Below are positions 55,257 through 64,000 of a DNA stretch of 64,000 nucleotides, one piece after another. A model generated the notes under the pieces. That model was not told the origin of the DNA. It saw only the letters and a program-made list of their open reading frames with translations, and did no database searches. Numbering within the stretch: position 1 is the first letter of the stretch; each line of letters starts with the position of its first letter. Source of the DNA: Kosakonia oryzendophytica (GTDB lineage Bacteria; Pseudomonadota; Gammaproteobacteria; Enterobacterales; Enterobacteriaceae); assembly GCF_900094925.1 (NCBI RefSeq), contig NZ_FMAY01000003.1:62001-126000 (forward strand), written 5' to 3'. The position numbers and the translations under genes are program-made.

Positions 55257-55357
55257 ACAAATTAATAAAAAATCCTAATGAATGGGTCACAAATTCAAAA
55301 TTCACAAATCAGTGGAGGCCTTTAATGATACCCGCACCGGATAGAGGGGAGATAAAA

Positions 55358-56074
55358 ATGGCGGGACTGGATAAACGTGTCACCAGCTACGCGCAGGCGC
55401 TGGACGGACTCACAGACGGAATGACGCTGCTGGTGGGCGGCTTTGGTCTGTGCGGCATACCCGAAAATTTGATCGCTGAAGTCAGGTCACGCAACGTGCA
55501 GGAACTGACTGTCGTGTCTAATAACTGCGGCGTGGATGATTTCGGCCTCGGTTTACTACTGGAAAGCCGCCAGATACGAAAAGTGGTGGCCTCGTATGTG
55601 GGAGAAAACGATCGGTTTGAGCAGCAGGTGCTCAGCGGCGAACTGGTCGTCGAACTGACGCCACAAGGCACGCTGGCGGAAAAAGTCCGGGCAGGCGGTG
55701 CCGGTATTCCGGCTTTTTATACCGCGACTGGTTATGGCACGCCGGTGGCTGAGGGCAAAGAAAGCCGCCGCTTCGGCGATCATCACTGCATTCTTGAAAC
55801 AGCTATCACCGGTGATTTTGCCCTGATTAAGGGCTGGAAAGCCGACTGGTACGGCAACGTCATCTATCGTCATACCGCGCAAAACTTCAATCCGCTGATG
55901 GCGACGGCGGGCCGCATCACCGTCGTGGAAGTTGAGGAAATTGTCCCACCGGGTGAGCTTCCGCCCTCCGCCATTCATACGCCGGGGATCTACGTTGACC
56001 GGCTCATTGTAGGGCGCTTCGAAAAGCGCATTGAGCAGCGCACAGTGCGTAAAGAGGGAGCGGGCTTATGTTAA
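55358..56074 (+). CDS. 3-oxoacid CoA-transferase subunit A
   Basis: 238 residues from the ATG at 55358 ([20 protein letters not shown]) after AGGGGAGA. An ATG at 55325 after GGAGG would add 11 residues; both have ribosome sites. It has the glycine-rich [16 protein letters not shown] and the C-terminal [11 protein letters not shown] typical of ScoA/AtoD. Together with subunit B it transfers CoA from succinyl-CoA or acetyl-CoA to acetoacetate. It is first in a five-gene operon. Confidence 0.9.
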   Translation: MAGLDKRVTSYAQALDGLTDGMTLLVGGFGLCGIPENLIAEVRSRNVQELTVVSNNCGVDDFGLGLLLESRQIRKVVASYVGENDRFEQQVLSGELVVELTPQGTLAEKVRAGGAGIPAFYTATGYGTPVAEGKESRRFGDHHCILETAITGDFALIKGWKADWYGNVIYRHTAQNFNPLMATAGRITVVEVEEIVPPGELPPSAIHTPGIYVDRLIVGRFEKRIEQRTVRKEGAGLC

Positions 56075-56736
56075 CGCGCGAACAGATGGCGATGCGTGTA
56101 GCGCAGGAGCTGCGCGATGGGTATTACGTCAACCTTGGCATCGGTATTCCGACGCTCGTCGCAAACTATATTCCCACCGGGATGGATGTGATGTTGCAGT
56201 CTGAGAACGGTCTGTTGGGCATGGGAGCGTTTCCTGATGAGGAGAACGTCGATGCCGACATGATTAACGCAGGCAAACAAACCGTGACAGCGCGAACCGG
56301 TGCGGCGATTTTCGACTCGGCGCAGTCGTTCGCCATGATCCGCGGCGGTCATGTTGATCTCACCGTGCTGGGTGCGTTTGAAGTGGATGTTGAAGGCAAC
56401 ATTGCCTCCTGGATGATCCCCGGCAAAGTCGTCAAAGGAATGGGGGGCGCGATGGATCTGGTGGCCGGGGCGCAAAACATCATTGTCGTGATGACCCACG
56501 CCTCAAAGCGGGGTGAATCGAAACTGTTGCCCCGCTGTACATTACCGCTGACGGGCGTGGCGTGTATCCGCCGCGTACTGACCGATCTGGCCCTGCTTGA
56601 AATTGAGAATGGCGCGTTTGTCCTGCGGGAGTATGCGCCGGGCGTCAGCATTGAGGAGATTGCCCGCAAAACCGCCGGGCGTCTTATCGTCCCGGACGAT
56701 GTACGAGAGATGAGCTTCCCGGAGACGCAGCCATGA
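56068..56736 (+). CDS. 3-oxoacid CoA-transferase subunit B
   Basis: A 222-residue protein. [15 protein letters not shown] is followed by [11 protein letters not shown], whose glutamate forms the CoA thioester in this family, and by [15 protein letters not shown]. Its start overlaps subunit A by 7 bp, and its stop overlaps the thiolase start (ATGA). Confidence 0.92.
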   Translation: MLTREQMAMRVAQELRDGYYVNLGIGIPTLVANYIPTGMDVMLQSENGLLGMGAFPDEENVDADMINAGKQTVTARTGAAIFDSAQSFAMIRGGHVDLTVLGAFEVDVEGNIASWMIPGKVVKGMGGAMDLVAGAQNIIVVMTHASKRGESKLLPRCTLPLTGVACIRRVLTDLALLEIENGAFVLREYAPGVSIEEIARKTAGRLIVPDDVREMSFPETQP

Positions 56737-57914
56737 AAGAGGTGATGATTGTCGGGGCAACACGAACGCCCATCGGCGCGTTTCGCGGCATGCTCTCTCC
56801 CCTTTCCGCCGTCGAGCTGGGCGCGAACGTGGTGCGCAGTGTGCTGGCGCGCAGCCATGTTCCGGCCACTCTGGTTGATGACGTCATTTTGGGGCACGTT
56901 TTAACGGCCGGATGCGGGCAAAACCCGGCGCGCCAGGCTGCCATCACAGCAGGCCTGCCGATCACAACCCCCGCGACCACGGTCAATCTGGTGTGCGGTG
57001 CGGGGCTGAAAGCCGTACAACTGGCGGCGCAGGCTATTCGCTGCGGTGACGCGCAGGTGGTTGTGGCCGGCGGGCAGGAAAGCATGAGCAATGCCCCTTA
57101 CCTGTTAAAAAAAGCGCGCGAAGGCCTGCATTTGGGGCACGCCGCGCTACAGGACAGCATGATCATCGACGGGCTGTGGGATGCATTTCATGACTATCAC
57201 ATGGGGATCACAGCGGAAAACCTCGCGGAAAAGTATGCCATTAACCGGGAAAGCCAGGACATCTTTGCGGTTCAATCGCAACAAAAAGCCGCCACCGCCA
57301 TCAGTGCGGGACATTTCCGGGCGGAAATCACGCCGGTAAGTGTCACTAAGGGCAAGCTCCCCCCGCAGATTGTGGATACCGATGAACAACCCCGCCCGGA
57401 CACCACCCTTGAACAACTGGCGCGACTGCGCCCGGCATTTCGCCGCGAGCATGGCACCGTTACCGCCGGTAATGCTTCTCCCCTCAACGATGGCGCGGCG
57501 GCCGTGCTGTTAATGAGCGCCGAACAGGTACAGCAATGGGATCTGCCAGTATTGGGCAGGATCGTGAGTTGCGCGGTGACCGGCGTCGATCCGTCCGTGA
57601 TGGGCATAGGCCCGGTGAGCGCCTGCCGGATAGCGCTGGAGCAGTCCGGATGGACGCTGGATGAGGTAGATCTCATCGAAGCCAACGAAGCATTTGCCGT
57701 CCAGGCGCTGGCGGTTGGCAACGTGCTTAACTGGGACAGCAATAAGGTCAATGTTAACGGCGGTGCGATTGCGCTGGGCCACCCTATCGGCGCGTCGGGT
57801 TGCCGAATCCTCGTGACATTGCTCCATGAAATGCAACGCCGACATGCCCGCAAAGGGCTGGTCACACTTTGCGTCGGCGGTGGGCAAGGCATCGCCATGA
57901 CCATTGCGCGCTAG
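56733..57914 (+). CDS. atoB: Acetyl-CoA acetyltransferase (thiolase)
   Basis: A 393-residue thiolase with nucleophile cysteine in VNLVCGAGLKAV (about 89), histidine in NGGAIALGHPIGASG (about 349) and the second cysteine in LCVGGGQGIAM (about 379). It splits acetoacetyl-CoA into two acetyl-CoA, completing the ketone-body route. It is translationally coupled to the CoA-transferase. The role is sure; the symbol is by analogy with the ato system. Confidence 0.88.
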   Translation: MKEVMIVGATRTPIGAFRGMLSPLSAVELGANVVRSVLARSHVPATLVDDVILGHVLTAGCGQNPARQAAITAGLPITTPATTVNLVCGAGLKAVQLAAQAIRCGDAQVVVAGGQESMSNAPYLLKKAREGLHLGHAALQDSMIIDGLWDAFHDYHMGITAENLAEKYAINRESQDIFAVQSQQKAATAISAGHFRAEITPVSVTKGKLPPQIVDTDEQPRPDTTLEQLARLRPAFRREHGTVTAGNASPLNDGAAAVLLMSAEQVQQWDLPVLGRIVSCAVTGVDPSVMGIGPVSACRIALEQSGWTLDEVDLIEANEAFAVQALAVGNVLNWDSNKVNVNGGAIALGHPIGASGCRILVTLLHEMQRRHARKGLVTLCVGGGQGIAMTIAR

Positions 57915-57967
57915 TCCCTGACGTCTCGTTCGGTAGCCGAATACAACACTGATAGTGAGGAGCCATA

Positions 57968-59359
57968 ATGAGTGTTTTGATAGCCCTGGCGGCACTGGCA
58001 TTACTGATGCTGGCTGCCTACCGCGGATACAGCGTGATTCTTTTTGCCCCTCTCGCGGCGCTTGGCGCCGTGCTGCTGACCGATCCTGGCGCGGTAGGCC
58101 CGACCTTTACCGGCTTGTTTATGGAAAAAATGGTTGGTTTTGTGAAGCTCTACTTCCCGGTGTTCCTGCTCGGCGCGGTATTTGGCAAGCTGATTGAGTT
58201 GTCGGGTTTTTCCCGTTCAATTGTTGCCGCCGCCATTCGCCTCCTCGGGAGTCGCCACGCGATACCGGTTATTGTGCTGGTCTGCGCCCTGTTGACGTAC
58301 GGCGGCGTATCGCTGTTTGTGGTGGCTTTTGCGGTCTATCCGTTTGCCGCAGAGCTCTTCCGCCAGAGCGGGATCCCCAAGCGTCTGATCCCGGCGACCG
58401 TCGCGTTGGGAGCGTTCTCGTTCACGATGGACGCCCTGCCCGGCACGCCGCAGATCCAGAATATTATTCCCACCAGCTTTTTTGGCACGCATGCCTGGGC
58501 TGCGCCGTGGCTCGGCTTGATCGGGTCGCTGTTTATCCTCTTTTTTGGTCTGTTGTGGCTGGAGCGCCAGCGCCGGAAGGCGCAACATGCCGGGGAAGGT
58601 TACGGCACGGATTTGCAAAATGAACCGGAGACGCCTGACGACGTCCGTCTGCCCCACCCGCTGATTGCGCTCTCACCGTTGCTGCTGGTGGGTATCCTTA
58701 ACTTGTTGTTCACCCGTTGGATCCCGCAGTGGTATGGCGTCAGCCATGAACTGAGGCTTCCAGGACTGGCGAAGCCTATCGTCACCGAGGTTGGCAAAAT
58801 TACCGCCATCTGGGCGGTGGAAGCTGCGCTCATTTCCGGGATCCTGCTGGTATTGATATTTGGTATTCATAACATTCGCGGCCGCCTGGCGGAAGGCAGC
58901 CGGACTGCGGTAAGCGGCGCCATTCTGGCAGCCATGAATACCGCATCGGAATATGGTTTTGGTGCCGTAATTGCCGCCCTGCCCGGTTTTCTGGTGCTGT
59001 CGAAAGCGTTATCCGCGATTCCTGACCCATTATTAAATGAAGCGATAAGCGTGACGGCGCTCGCCGGGATCACCGGTTCCGCCTCTGGGGGAATGAGCAT
59101 CGCGCTGGCCGCGATGGCTGATACCTTTGTTGCGGCTGCGCACGCCGCCAACATCCCGCTTGAGGTGTTGCACCGTGTGGCCTCGATGGCAAGCGGCGGG
59201 ATGGATACGCTCCCGCATAACGGTGCGGTCATCACGCTGCTGGCGATCACCGGTCTGAGCCATCGCCAGGCCTATGGCGGTATTTTCGCCATCACCCTCA
59301 TCAAAAGCATGGCGGTACTTTTTGTCATTGCCGTGTTCTATCTGACCGGCATTGTGTAA
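57968..59359 (+). CDS. GntP-family permease
   Basis: A 463-residue transporter with about twelve membrane helices. Features of the GntP/citrate-like family are FPVFLLGAVFGKLIELSGF and ASGGMDTLPHNGAVITLL near the C-terminus. Related permeases import gluconate or short hydroxy/keto acids. Here the neighbours make 3-hydroxybutyrate or acetoacetate the likely substrate. Confidence 0.85.
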   Translation: MSVLIALAALALLMLAAYRGYSVILFAPLAALGAVLLTDPGAVGPTFTGLFMEKMVGFVKLYFPVFLLGAVFGKLIELSGFSRSIVAAAIRLLGSRHAIPVIVLVCALLTYGGVSLFVVAFAVYPFAAELFRQSGIPKRLIPATVALGAFSFTMDALPGTPQIQNIIPTSFFGTHAWAAPWLGLIGSLFILFFGLLWLERQRRKAQHAGEGYGTDLQNEPETPDDVRLPHPLIALSPLLLVGILNLLFTRWIPQWYGVSHELRLPGLAKPIVTEVGKITAIWAVEAALISGILLVLIFGIHNIRGRLAEGSRTAVSGAILAAMNTASEYGFGAVIAALPGFLVLSKALSAIPDPLLNEAISVTALAGITGSASGGMSIALAAMADTFVAAAHAANIPLEVLHRVASMASGGMDTLPHNGAVITLLAITGLSHRQAYGGIFAITLIKSMAVLFVIAVFYLTGIV

Positions 59360-59369
59360 GGAGAGAAAC

Positions 59370-60140
59370 GTGAATCTGAACGGTAAGACAGCATTAGTCA
59401 CTGGTTCGACAAGCGGCATCGGTTTGGGGATCGCCAGCGTGCTGGCAAAAGCGGGCGCACAGCTCATCCTCAATGGTTTCGGCGACAGTGATAGCGCACG
59501 CGCGCAGATAGCAAGTCTTGGGAAAACTCCCGGTTATCACGACGCCGATCTGCGTGATGTTCAGCAAATCGCTGCAATGATGGCCTATGCGGAAAGGGAG
59601 TTTGGCGGCGTGGACATTGTGATTAATAACGCCGGGATCCAGCATGTCGCGCCAGTGGAGGCGTTCCCGGTTGAAAAATGGGATGACATTATTGCCATCA
59701 ATCTCTCTTCTGTTTTCCATACCAGCCGCCTTGCGCTGCCCGCTATGCGTGCGCGAAACTGGGGACGCATCATCAATATCGCGTCAGTTCATGGACTGGT
59801 GGCCTCAAAAGAAAAATCGGCCTATGTGGCAGCCAAACATGGCGTGGTTGGTTTTACCAAATCGCTGGCGCTGGAGACGGCCAATACCGGCATCACCTGT
59901 AATGCCATCTGTCCGGGCTGGGTACTGACCCCACTGGTGCAGCAGCAAATCGATAAACGCATTGCCGCTGGCGAGGAACCTGAACAGGCCCGAAGTCAGT
60001 TGTTAGCGGAAAAACAGCCGTCCGGTGAGTTTGTTACCCCGCAACAACTTGGCGAACTGGCGCTGTTTTTATGCAGCGACAGCGCCGTACAGGTGCGGGG
60101 CGTGGCATGGAATATGGACGGTGGCTGGGTCGCGCAATAA
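59370..60140 (+). CDS. bdhA: 3-hydroxybutyrate dehydrogenase (SDR)
   Basis: 256 residues from the GTG at 59370, after GGAGAG. It has TGSTSGIGLG, NNAGIQHVAPVE, the catalytic tyrosine in YVAAKHGVVGFTK and the GVAWNMDGGWVAQ ending. The QHV and WVLTPLV features are typical of D-3-hydroxybutyrate dehydrogenases, which oxidise 3-hydroxybutyrate to acetoacetate with NAD. It is last in the operon and supplies acetoacetate to the CoA-transferase. Confidence 0.88.
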   Translation: MNLNGKTALVTGSTSGIGLGIASVLAKAGAQLILNGFGDSDSARAQIASLGKTPGYHDADLRDVQQIAAMMAYAEREFGGVDIVINNAGIQHVAPVEAFPVEKWDDIIAINLSSVFHTSRLALPAMRARNWGRIINIASVHGLVASKEKSAYVAAKHGVVGFTKSLALETANTGITCNAICPGWVLTPLVQQQIDKRIAAGEEPEQARSQLLAEKQPSGEFVTPQQLGELALFLCSDSAVQVRGVAWNMDGGWVAQ

Positions 60141-60162
60141 TCATTTGACACGAGAGAGAGAA

Positions 60163-60190
60163 AAGCCACCCGCCAATATAGGGGTGGCTT
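60163..60190 (+). terminator. Hairpin at the end of the 3-hydroxybutyrate operon
   Basis: AAGCCACCC pairs with GGGTGGCTT across a 10-base loop. The T-run is poor. Confidence 0.5.
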
Positions 60191-60240
60191 GAGACCTTCC
60201 TGATACATAACCATCGTCACGGTTGGCTGTACCGATCATT

Positions 60241-61137
60241 TCATACCGCAATGTTATACATATCACTGTATCGGTTTACATAGACACACCGGTTCCGCCC
60301 GGTATGTTTCCCGTGATAGAGAGCTTTGTCCGCTCTTTCCAGTATCCGGTGCAAACTCTCATTTTCATGCACCTGGGTTAACCCGGCAGTAAAGGTTATT
60401 TTTATGCTGTGATCACCTGCGGCGATTTCCGTATTGGCGACCAATAATCGGATCCTTTCTGCGATAGCAAAGGCATCTTCATCGCTGGAAGCATGGAGTA
60501 AAATAATAAACTCTTCGCCACCGTAACGATAAACAGGCTCACACTTGCGCGTCTCATCCTCTAACTGAATAGCCAACGCGCGTAACACCAGATCGCCGGT
60601 CAAATGACCATAGTTGTCATTGATTTTCTTGAAATGATCAATATCCAGTAGCAGCAAATAGAGGCCTTCTTTCGCAAACTTTTCTGATGTCTTCTCAAAG
60701 GACTCGTCAAGCGTTCGACGCAACGGCAAGCCGGTTAAGGTATCAAAGCTGGTGCGCCGCTGCAGAAGGTGCGTCTTATACAGCGTCAACGACTGATTAA
60801 AGGCCAACAGCGCTGATGCAAACGCCTCAAATGCGTCAGCGGAGGCTTCATTAAACGTCAAGACCGCCAGCAACTCCCGACATTTTTCATGTATGCCGAC
60901 GTGTTTATGATAAATATCCTGCAGATAACTTTTATCATCCCGGTCTTCATTAAGTTTTTGCTGAAGCCAGATACCGAATTCACAACGCTCATGTGCATTA
61001 CAGCTTGTTATATCTGAAGCATGATCATGTTTCTTCGAAACATAATACAGAACGTTAACTAACCATTTAAAATGTGCATCAGATGATTTATTAAGCCCGG
61101 AAATAGTGGCATCAATATACTTATATTCCCTATTCAA
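60241..61137 (-). CDS. dgcZ: Diguanylate cyclase with zinc-binding CZB domain, DgcZ-like
   Basis: I place the start at TTG 61137 (LNREYKYIDATISGLNK). It follows GGAGAGG and aligns, with equal length, to the E. coli DgcZ/YdeH start; this gives 298 residues against 296. A CZB zinc domain follows (DAHFKWLVN, CEFGIWL, HKHVGIHEKC). The GGDEF domain has an intact RYGGEEF site and TGLPLRRTLDESF at its start. Zinc inhibits this family by binding CZB. An alternative ATG at 61272 would add a membrane-like segment but lacks a ribosome site. Confidence 0.85.
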   Translation of the reverse strand: MNREYKYIDATISGLNKSSDAHFKWLVNVLYYVSKKHDHASDITSCNAHERCEFGIWLQQKLNEDRDDKSYLQDIYHKHVGIHEKCRELLAVLTFNEASADAFEAFASALLAFNQSLTLYKTHLLQRRTSFDTLTGLPLRRTLDESFEKTSEKFAKEGLYLLLLDIDHFKKINDNYGHLTGDLVLRALAIQLEDETRKCEPVYRYGGEEFIILLHASSDEDAFAIAERIRLLVANTEIAAGDHSIKITFTAGLTQVHENESLHRILERADKALYHGKHTGRNRCVYVNRYSDMYNIAV

Positions 61138-61280
61138 TTCCCATTCCTCTCCGTAATATTTCCCAAAATAATAACAGAAGACAACTATAATTCCGTAAAG
61201 CAAACCAGCATGATCAGTAAGGTTATTGTCAAAAAGCTTAAAGCCGGGAATATACGTATCGTTGTATTTCATGAAGAAAA

Positions 61281-61305
61281 AGGCTGCCAGCACTGCTGAC
61301 AGCCT
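61281..61305 (-). terminator. Terminator of the CigR-like gene
   Basis: On the minus strand, AGGCTGTCAG pairs with CTGGCAGCCT and is followed by TTTTTCTTC. It lies upstream of the true start of the cyclase gene, so the two genes are separate units. Confidence 0.75.
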
Positions 61306-61354
61306 TGTGTGATCCTGGGGTGATAAAGATAAGAAGGAATTAAACGTCTGACGT

Positions 61355-61843
61355 TTAATTAAATACACCATTGATGATGGCGGTCACAACTGCCGTACTC
61401 AATGCAACCAGCACTAAATCATCCCCCACAATGCGCCACTCATAGCCCGGATAATAGGGCAGTTGACCCAGCATTGAGGCCGGAACTGTCTTTTTAGCAA
61501 TGCCCGGAGGGAGCGGTTTTCCCCGGGCCAGGTTTTTCGCAATGCCAGGAGGAAGAGCCTGATATCCCACCAGACCATAGTTAACAGCCAGCTGGCGCGC
61601 GGTTGAGAAACTGATATCGGATTCTACGTGATCGGGTTTACCTTTATTTTTACCCTGCCCATTTGATTGCTGTGCAGAAGCGTTATTGTTACCGTGATTA
61701 CCACTATTACCGTGACCGCCTCCGTTACCATTTCCATTGCCGTTACCATGCCCGTTGCCGGGATTTGCCAGTACAGGGGTAGCCATCACAGACAATGAAA
61801 TTACTGCGGCTATAGCGGTTGAAATACTGCGACGCGTAAACAT
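61355..61843 (-). CDS. CigR-family exported protein (RcnB-like superfamily)
   Basis: 162 residues from the ATG at 61843 (MFTRRSISTAIAAVISLSVM), placed 6 bases after AAGGA. A signal peptide ends at ..PVLA. A low-complexity Gly/Asn/His region (about 28-60) follows, then a conserved domain with ALPPGIAKNLARGKPLPPGI and PGYEWRIVGDDLVLV. This is the pattern of Salmonella CigR, an anti-virulence effector, and its many enterobacterial relatives. The C-terminal VALSTAVVTAIINGVFN is hydrophobic and may insert in a membrane. Function here is unknown. Confidence 0.78.
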   Translation of the reverse strand: MFTRRSISTAIAAVISLSVMATPVLANPGNGHGNGNGNGNGGGHGNSGNHGNNNASAQQSNGQGKNKGKPDHVESDISFSTARQLAVNYGLVGYQALPPGIAKNLARGKPLPPGIAKKTVPASMLGQLPYYPGYEWRIVGDDLVLVALSTAVVTAIINGVFN

Positions 61844-61855
61844 GATCATTCCTTC

Positions 61856-62079
61856 AGGGTGGGAGTACTGTTTTAAATTTTATAATAGAGATGCGAATTT
61901 TCTATCTCTCTAATTCTTATTTTTTCGCCTGCGAAAATTTGCATTAAAGATTAAAAAACAACTCTTACTACTGAAAAATCATTCTATTCAGCGCGATACA
62001 AAACCTTAAGAAATTAAGGTAACGTTTCTTATATCACGGTTATCTGTACTCTCGCCCTGGTTATGCCAATGACAGTGAC
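61856..62079. other. AT-rich intergenic region
   Basis: Promoter region of the CigR-like gene. Nothing else seen. Confidence 0.4.
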
Positions 62080-62084
62080 AAAAA

Positions 62085-62102
62085 GGCCCGCTTTCGCGGG
62101 CC
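62085..62102 (-). terminator. Rho-independent terminator of the Hsp20 gene
   Basis: GGCCCGC/GCGGGCC with a 4-base loop, followed by TTTTTG on the minus strand. Confidence 0.88.
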
Positions 62103-62132
62103 TCAGAGAGACATCACATTAACGTGAACGTA

Positions 62133-62600
62133 TCAGGCATGATGTTCGATAACGTTATTGGCGTTTTCGATCGCAATTTTGCGCGGTTTTTCACTCTCCG
62201 GAATGTCCTGATAAATAGAGAGCTGTAAAAGACCGCTTTCAAGTTTTGCATTGCTGACGCGGGCATGTTCCGGTAAGGAAAAACTCAAACGAAAGTCTGA
62301 ACGACGGATGCCTTTGTATATCCAGCCTTGTTCATCCTGAGATTCGTTCTCAGCACGTTTACCCGAGATATTAAGGTTACCGCCGACGGTCTCGATTTCG
62401 AGCTCATCTTCCTTCCAGCCCGGCACGCTGACATTTAACAGGTAGTTGTTTGCATCGACTTTTTTCAGATCATAGGCCGGTAACGATGCCACAGGGGAGT
62501 CCCCGGTTAACTGGCTAAAGAGTCTGTCGATGCGGTTAAAACGGTCAGCAAAAGCAGAATCAGAAAAGCCTGGGAGTGCTGACAAGGTTCTGAGTGCCAT
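62133..62600 (-). CDS. Small heat shock protein, Hsp20/IbpA family
   Basis: A 155-residue protein. A short N-terminal arm with DRFNRIDRLFSQLTG precedes the alpha-crystallin domain (YDLKKVDANNYLLNVSVPGW to ISGKR, then FRLSFSLPEHARVSNAKLES and GLLQLSIYQDIPE). The C-terminal PRKIAIEN contains the I-x-I anchor. AGGAGG precedes the ATG. It is somewhat longer than IbpA/IbpB (137-142), so it may be an additional stress-linked Hsp20 rather than the core ibp genes. It holds unfolded proteins for refolding. Confidence 0.88.
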   Translation of the reverse strand: MALRTLSALPGFSDSAFADRFNRIDRLFSQLTGDSPVASLPAYDLKKVDANNYLLNVSVPGWKEDELEIETVGGNLNISGKRAENESQDEQGWIYKGIRRSDFRLSFSLPEHARVSNAKLESGLLQLSIYQDIPESEKPRKIAIENANNVIEHHA

Positions 62601-63295
62601 AAATTAACCTCCTGAATAATCGATTCAAAAGCTCAAGTTACAGGCAAGCGTTGCTTGTCCGCTGGTAGAGATAATGCCTGCCAACCGTTTTTCAAGGGGG
62701 AAAAGGGAAAATTTTTCAACCTTGCGGGCCAGGACTCAGAAGCGGCAAGGATAAACCATCCGGCCAGGCAAACCGGCCGCTTTTATAGCCCGATGCTCAG
62801 TTCGCCACACTGTCACCGTATTGAAAATTTAGCTTATGACCATAAGCCAGCTTGAAGTCGCTGCCAGCACTACTACCAGGATCATTAATTTTATGAATCG
62901 GAATGCGGTAATTTGCGATTAGTCTGTTTTAGCGCCGTGAGCTATAACATGTACAACGGATATGACTTATGACAAGTACCAACTTATTTACTGGCGGTGG
63001 CGATGTCGCATCTGCCAGTTTTTATTTTTATCGCACACAGGTTCCCCCCAATACACCGGCTGAAGGCACTCCTTTTTGGTGTCGTCCCGTATGTCATTCA
63101 CTTGCCCTGTGACGGTTTCATTCGTTTTGTGAGAAGTGAAATGATTCCGATTGATTCACGGCCCAATTTGGTGATGGCATCCCCTGGTTTTATTTGTCTA
63201 TCTGAACGATATTAAATATTCACATCACAGAGATACTCGTGACAGAACATTTCTTGTTTGCCAGTGAACACCATCGTGTTTTTTGAGGAGAAGTT
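62601..63295. other. Intergenic region without a supported gene
   Basis: About 700 bp between the divergent Hsp20 and hypothetical genes. The left end holds the Hsp20 promoter. Open frames inside it have no ribosome sites. Confidence 0.5.
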
Positions 63296-63544
63296 ATGAA
63301 GCCAGTAGAAGACGTGATTAATGATCTGCAGTGTCGTGCTTTAGCGTATGAAATAATTTTTCAGTCTCTGTTCACTGAGCTGCCTCAATTTTTCAAAGAT
63401 AAAGCTATTGAGAACATCGAACTCAACTTCAAAGCATTTGAGTCTGGTACACAGTCTGAATCAGGGAAAGTAAAGCTTGAAGCAGCAAAAGCGGTTGCGT
63501 CCAGAATTATGGGAGTGAAGCTTAAATCGTCTTCTCAGGGTTGA
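63296..63544 (+). CDS. Hypothetical small protein (82 residues)
   Basis: A strong GAGGAG ribosome site precedes the ATG. The protein (MKPVEDVINDLQCRALAYEI, then FFKDKAIENIELNFKAFESG) is predicted mostly helical and soluble, with one cysteine. I do not recognise a family. It lies beside a tRNA gene, a common site for strain-specific DNA. Confidence 0.6.
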   Translation: MKPVEDVINDLQCRALAYEIIFQSLFTELPQFFKDKAIENIELNFKAFESGTQSESGKVKLEAAKAVASRIMGVKLKSSSQG

Positions 63545-63583
63545 TGCAAAAACGGGCACTGGTGATGGCTGTTTACTGGGAAA

Positions 63584-63660
63584 TGGTACGCCCTACAGGG
63601 TTCGAACCTGTGACCTACGGCTTAGAAGGCCGTTGCTCTATCCAGCTGAGCTAAGGGCGC
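63584..63660 (-). tRNA. argU: tRNA-Arg (anticodon TCT)
   Basis: A 77-nt cloverleaf with encoded CCA end: acceptor GCGCCCT pairing with AGGGCGT (one G-U pair), D-arm AGCTCAGCTGGATAGAGC, anticodon loop CTTCTAA (TCT) and T-arm GGTTCGAATCC. It reads rare AGA codons. In enterobacteria argU lies beside folD, as here. Confidence 0.96.
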
Positions 63661-63936
63661 ATTTCGTGGATGATGCTCCCTGCAAGGGGAAACGCCTGGA
63701 ATTATACGGTCAGCGCCTGGTGAGTCAATGACTTTTCCGCCGGTTGCTTGCTTAGTGAACGGCAGTGCACATTTTCACAACGTTTCCCGACCGCGAACCG
63801 CCCACTACGCCCCGCTCTCCCCCGTTTCGGGCGGAGGCGGGGAGGAAAACCACAAACGATAACTGACAGCACGCCGCGCTTCTGACAAAATAGCCACATC
63901 CCCCTTAGTTGAATGACAGATGGAATCCTCTCTCTG

Positions 63937-64000
63937 ATGGCAGCAAAGATTATTGATGGTAAAACGATTGCGCAGCAGGTGCGCTCTGAGGTTGCGGAAA
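63937..64000 (+). CDS. folD: Methylenetetrahydrofolate dehydrogenase/cyclohydrolase FolD (5' end only)
   Basis: The first 21 codons (MAAKIIDGKTIAQQVRSEVA) match the FolD N-terminus; the gene runs off the window. FolD interconverts 5,10-methylene- and 10-formyl-tetrahydrofolate. It is a core gene and marks the end of the accessory region. Confidence 0.9.
   Translation, partial: MAAKIIDGKTIAQQVRSEVAE

Noticed and set aside
63545-63660. Integrated island at the tRNA-Arg 3' end
   Set aside because: argU is a known integration site, but I found no integrase and no direct repeat of the tRNA 3' end in the window.

Overview
This 64 kb window looks like chromosome from a plant-associated member of the Enterobacterales, close to Kosakonia, Enterobacter or Klebsiella. 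The sequence does not fix the species. The evidence is the folD start beside a tRNA-Arg(TCT) at the right edge, a DgcZ-type diguanylate cyclase, a KdgM-type porin with a PL2 pectate lyase, a bgl-type beta-glucoside operon and Dpp-like ABC genes. Most genes are accessory functions for nutrient scavenging, plant signals, surface attachment and c-di-GMP control.

Layout. 0.1-5 kb: a LuxR-type regulator, a degenerate metallo-beta-lactamase-fold protein, a LysR regulator, a KTSC protein, a probable unlisted small membrane protein and an MFS transporter. 5-9 kb: an ABC uptake operon of the siderophore/B12 class behind a strong promoter with two Fur-like boxes, then a nucleoside-recognition (Gate) membrane protein. 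9-18 kb: YciI/LysR, then a peptide-type ABC operon, a LuxR solo and a proline iminopeptidase. The solo carries the Met/Trp ligand-pocket substitutions of plant-responsive LuxR solos. Two matching lux-box-like palindromes flank it, one facing each target operon. 18-26.5 kb: a LuxR-type gene, a structured RNA candidate resembling phage C4-type RNA, kdgM plus PL2 pectate lyase (pectin oligomer uptake and cleavage), a CHASE4/PAS/GGDEF/EAL protein and a chemoreceptor with a hairpin-rich leader.

26.5-33 kb: an old-yellow-enzyme oxidoreductase, a fatty acid desaturase overlapped with a PhnD-like protein, an SDR with a divergent LysR, gene debris, and an H-NS paralogue. 33-40 kb: a beta-glucoside operon (antiterminator, GH1 phospho-glucosidase, PTS EII, BglH-like porin) in which each of the four genes has its own RAT/terminator module. 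A frameshifted DUF1593-type gene remnant lies inside it.

41.4-54.3 kb: the most unusual locus. Three overlapping genes encode a periplasmic HlyD-like adaptor, a GAF-HlyD inner-membrane protein, and a PqqD-like/M50 site-2-protease/HlyD fusion. They are followed by a signal-peptide-bearing phage-tail-collar protein, a ~1,890-residue DUF4347 repeat protein with an N-terminal LEPR motif, and a TolC-type outer-membrane lipoprotein. No ABC or other ATPase is encoded. It reads as a dedicated export or surface-display system for the giant protein, distinct from canonical type I secretion.

54.3-60.2 kb: a 3-hydroxybutyrate/acetoacetate catabolic operon (LysR, CoA-transferase A/B, thiolase, GntP permease, 3-hydroxybutyrate dehydrogenase) with a long perfect inverted repeat in the divergent promoter. 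60.2-64 kb: DgcZ-like cyclase, CigR-like secreted protein, Hsp20, a small hypothetical gene, tRNA-Arg and the 5' end of folD.
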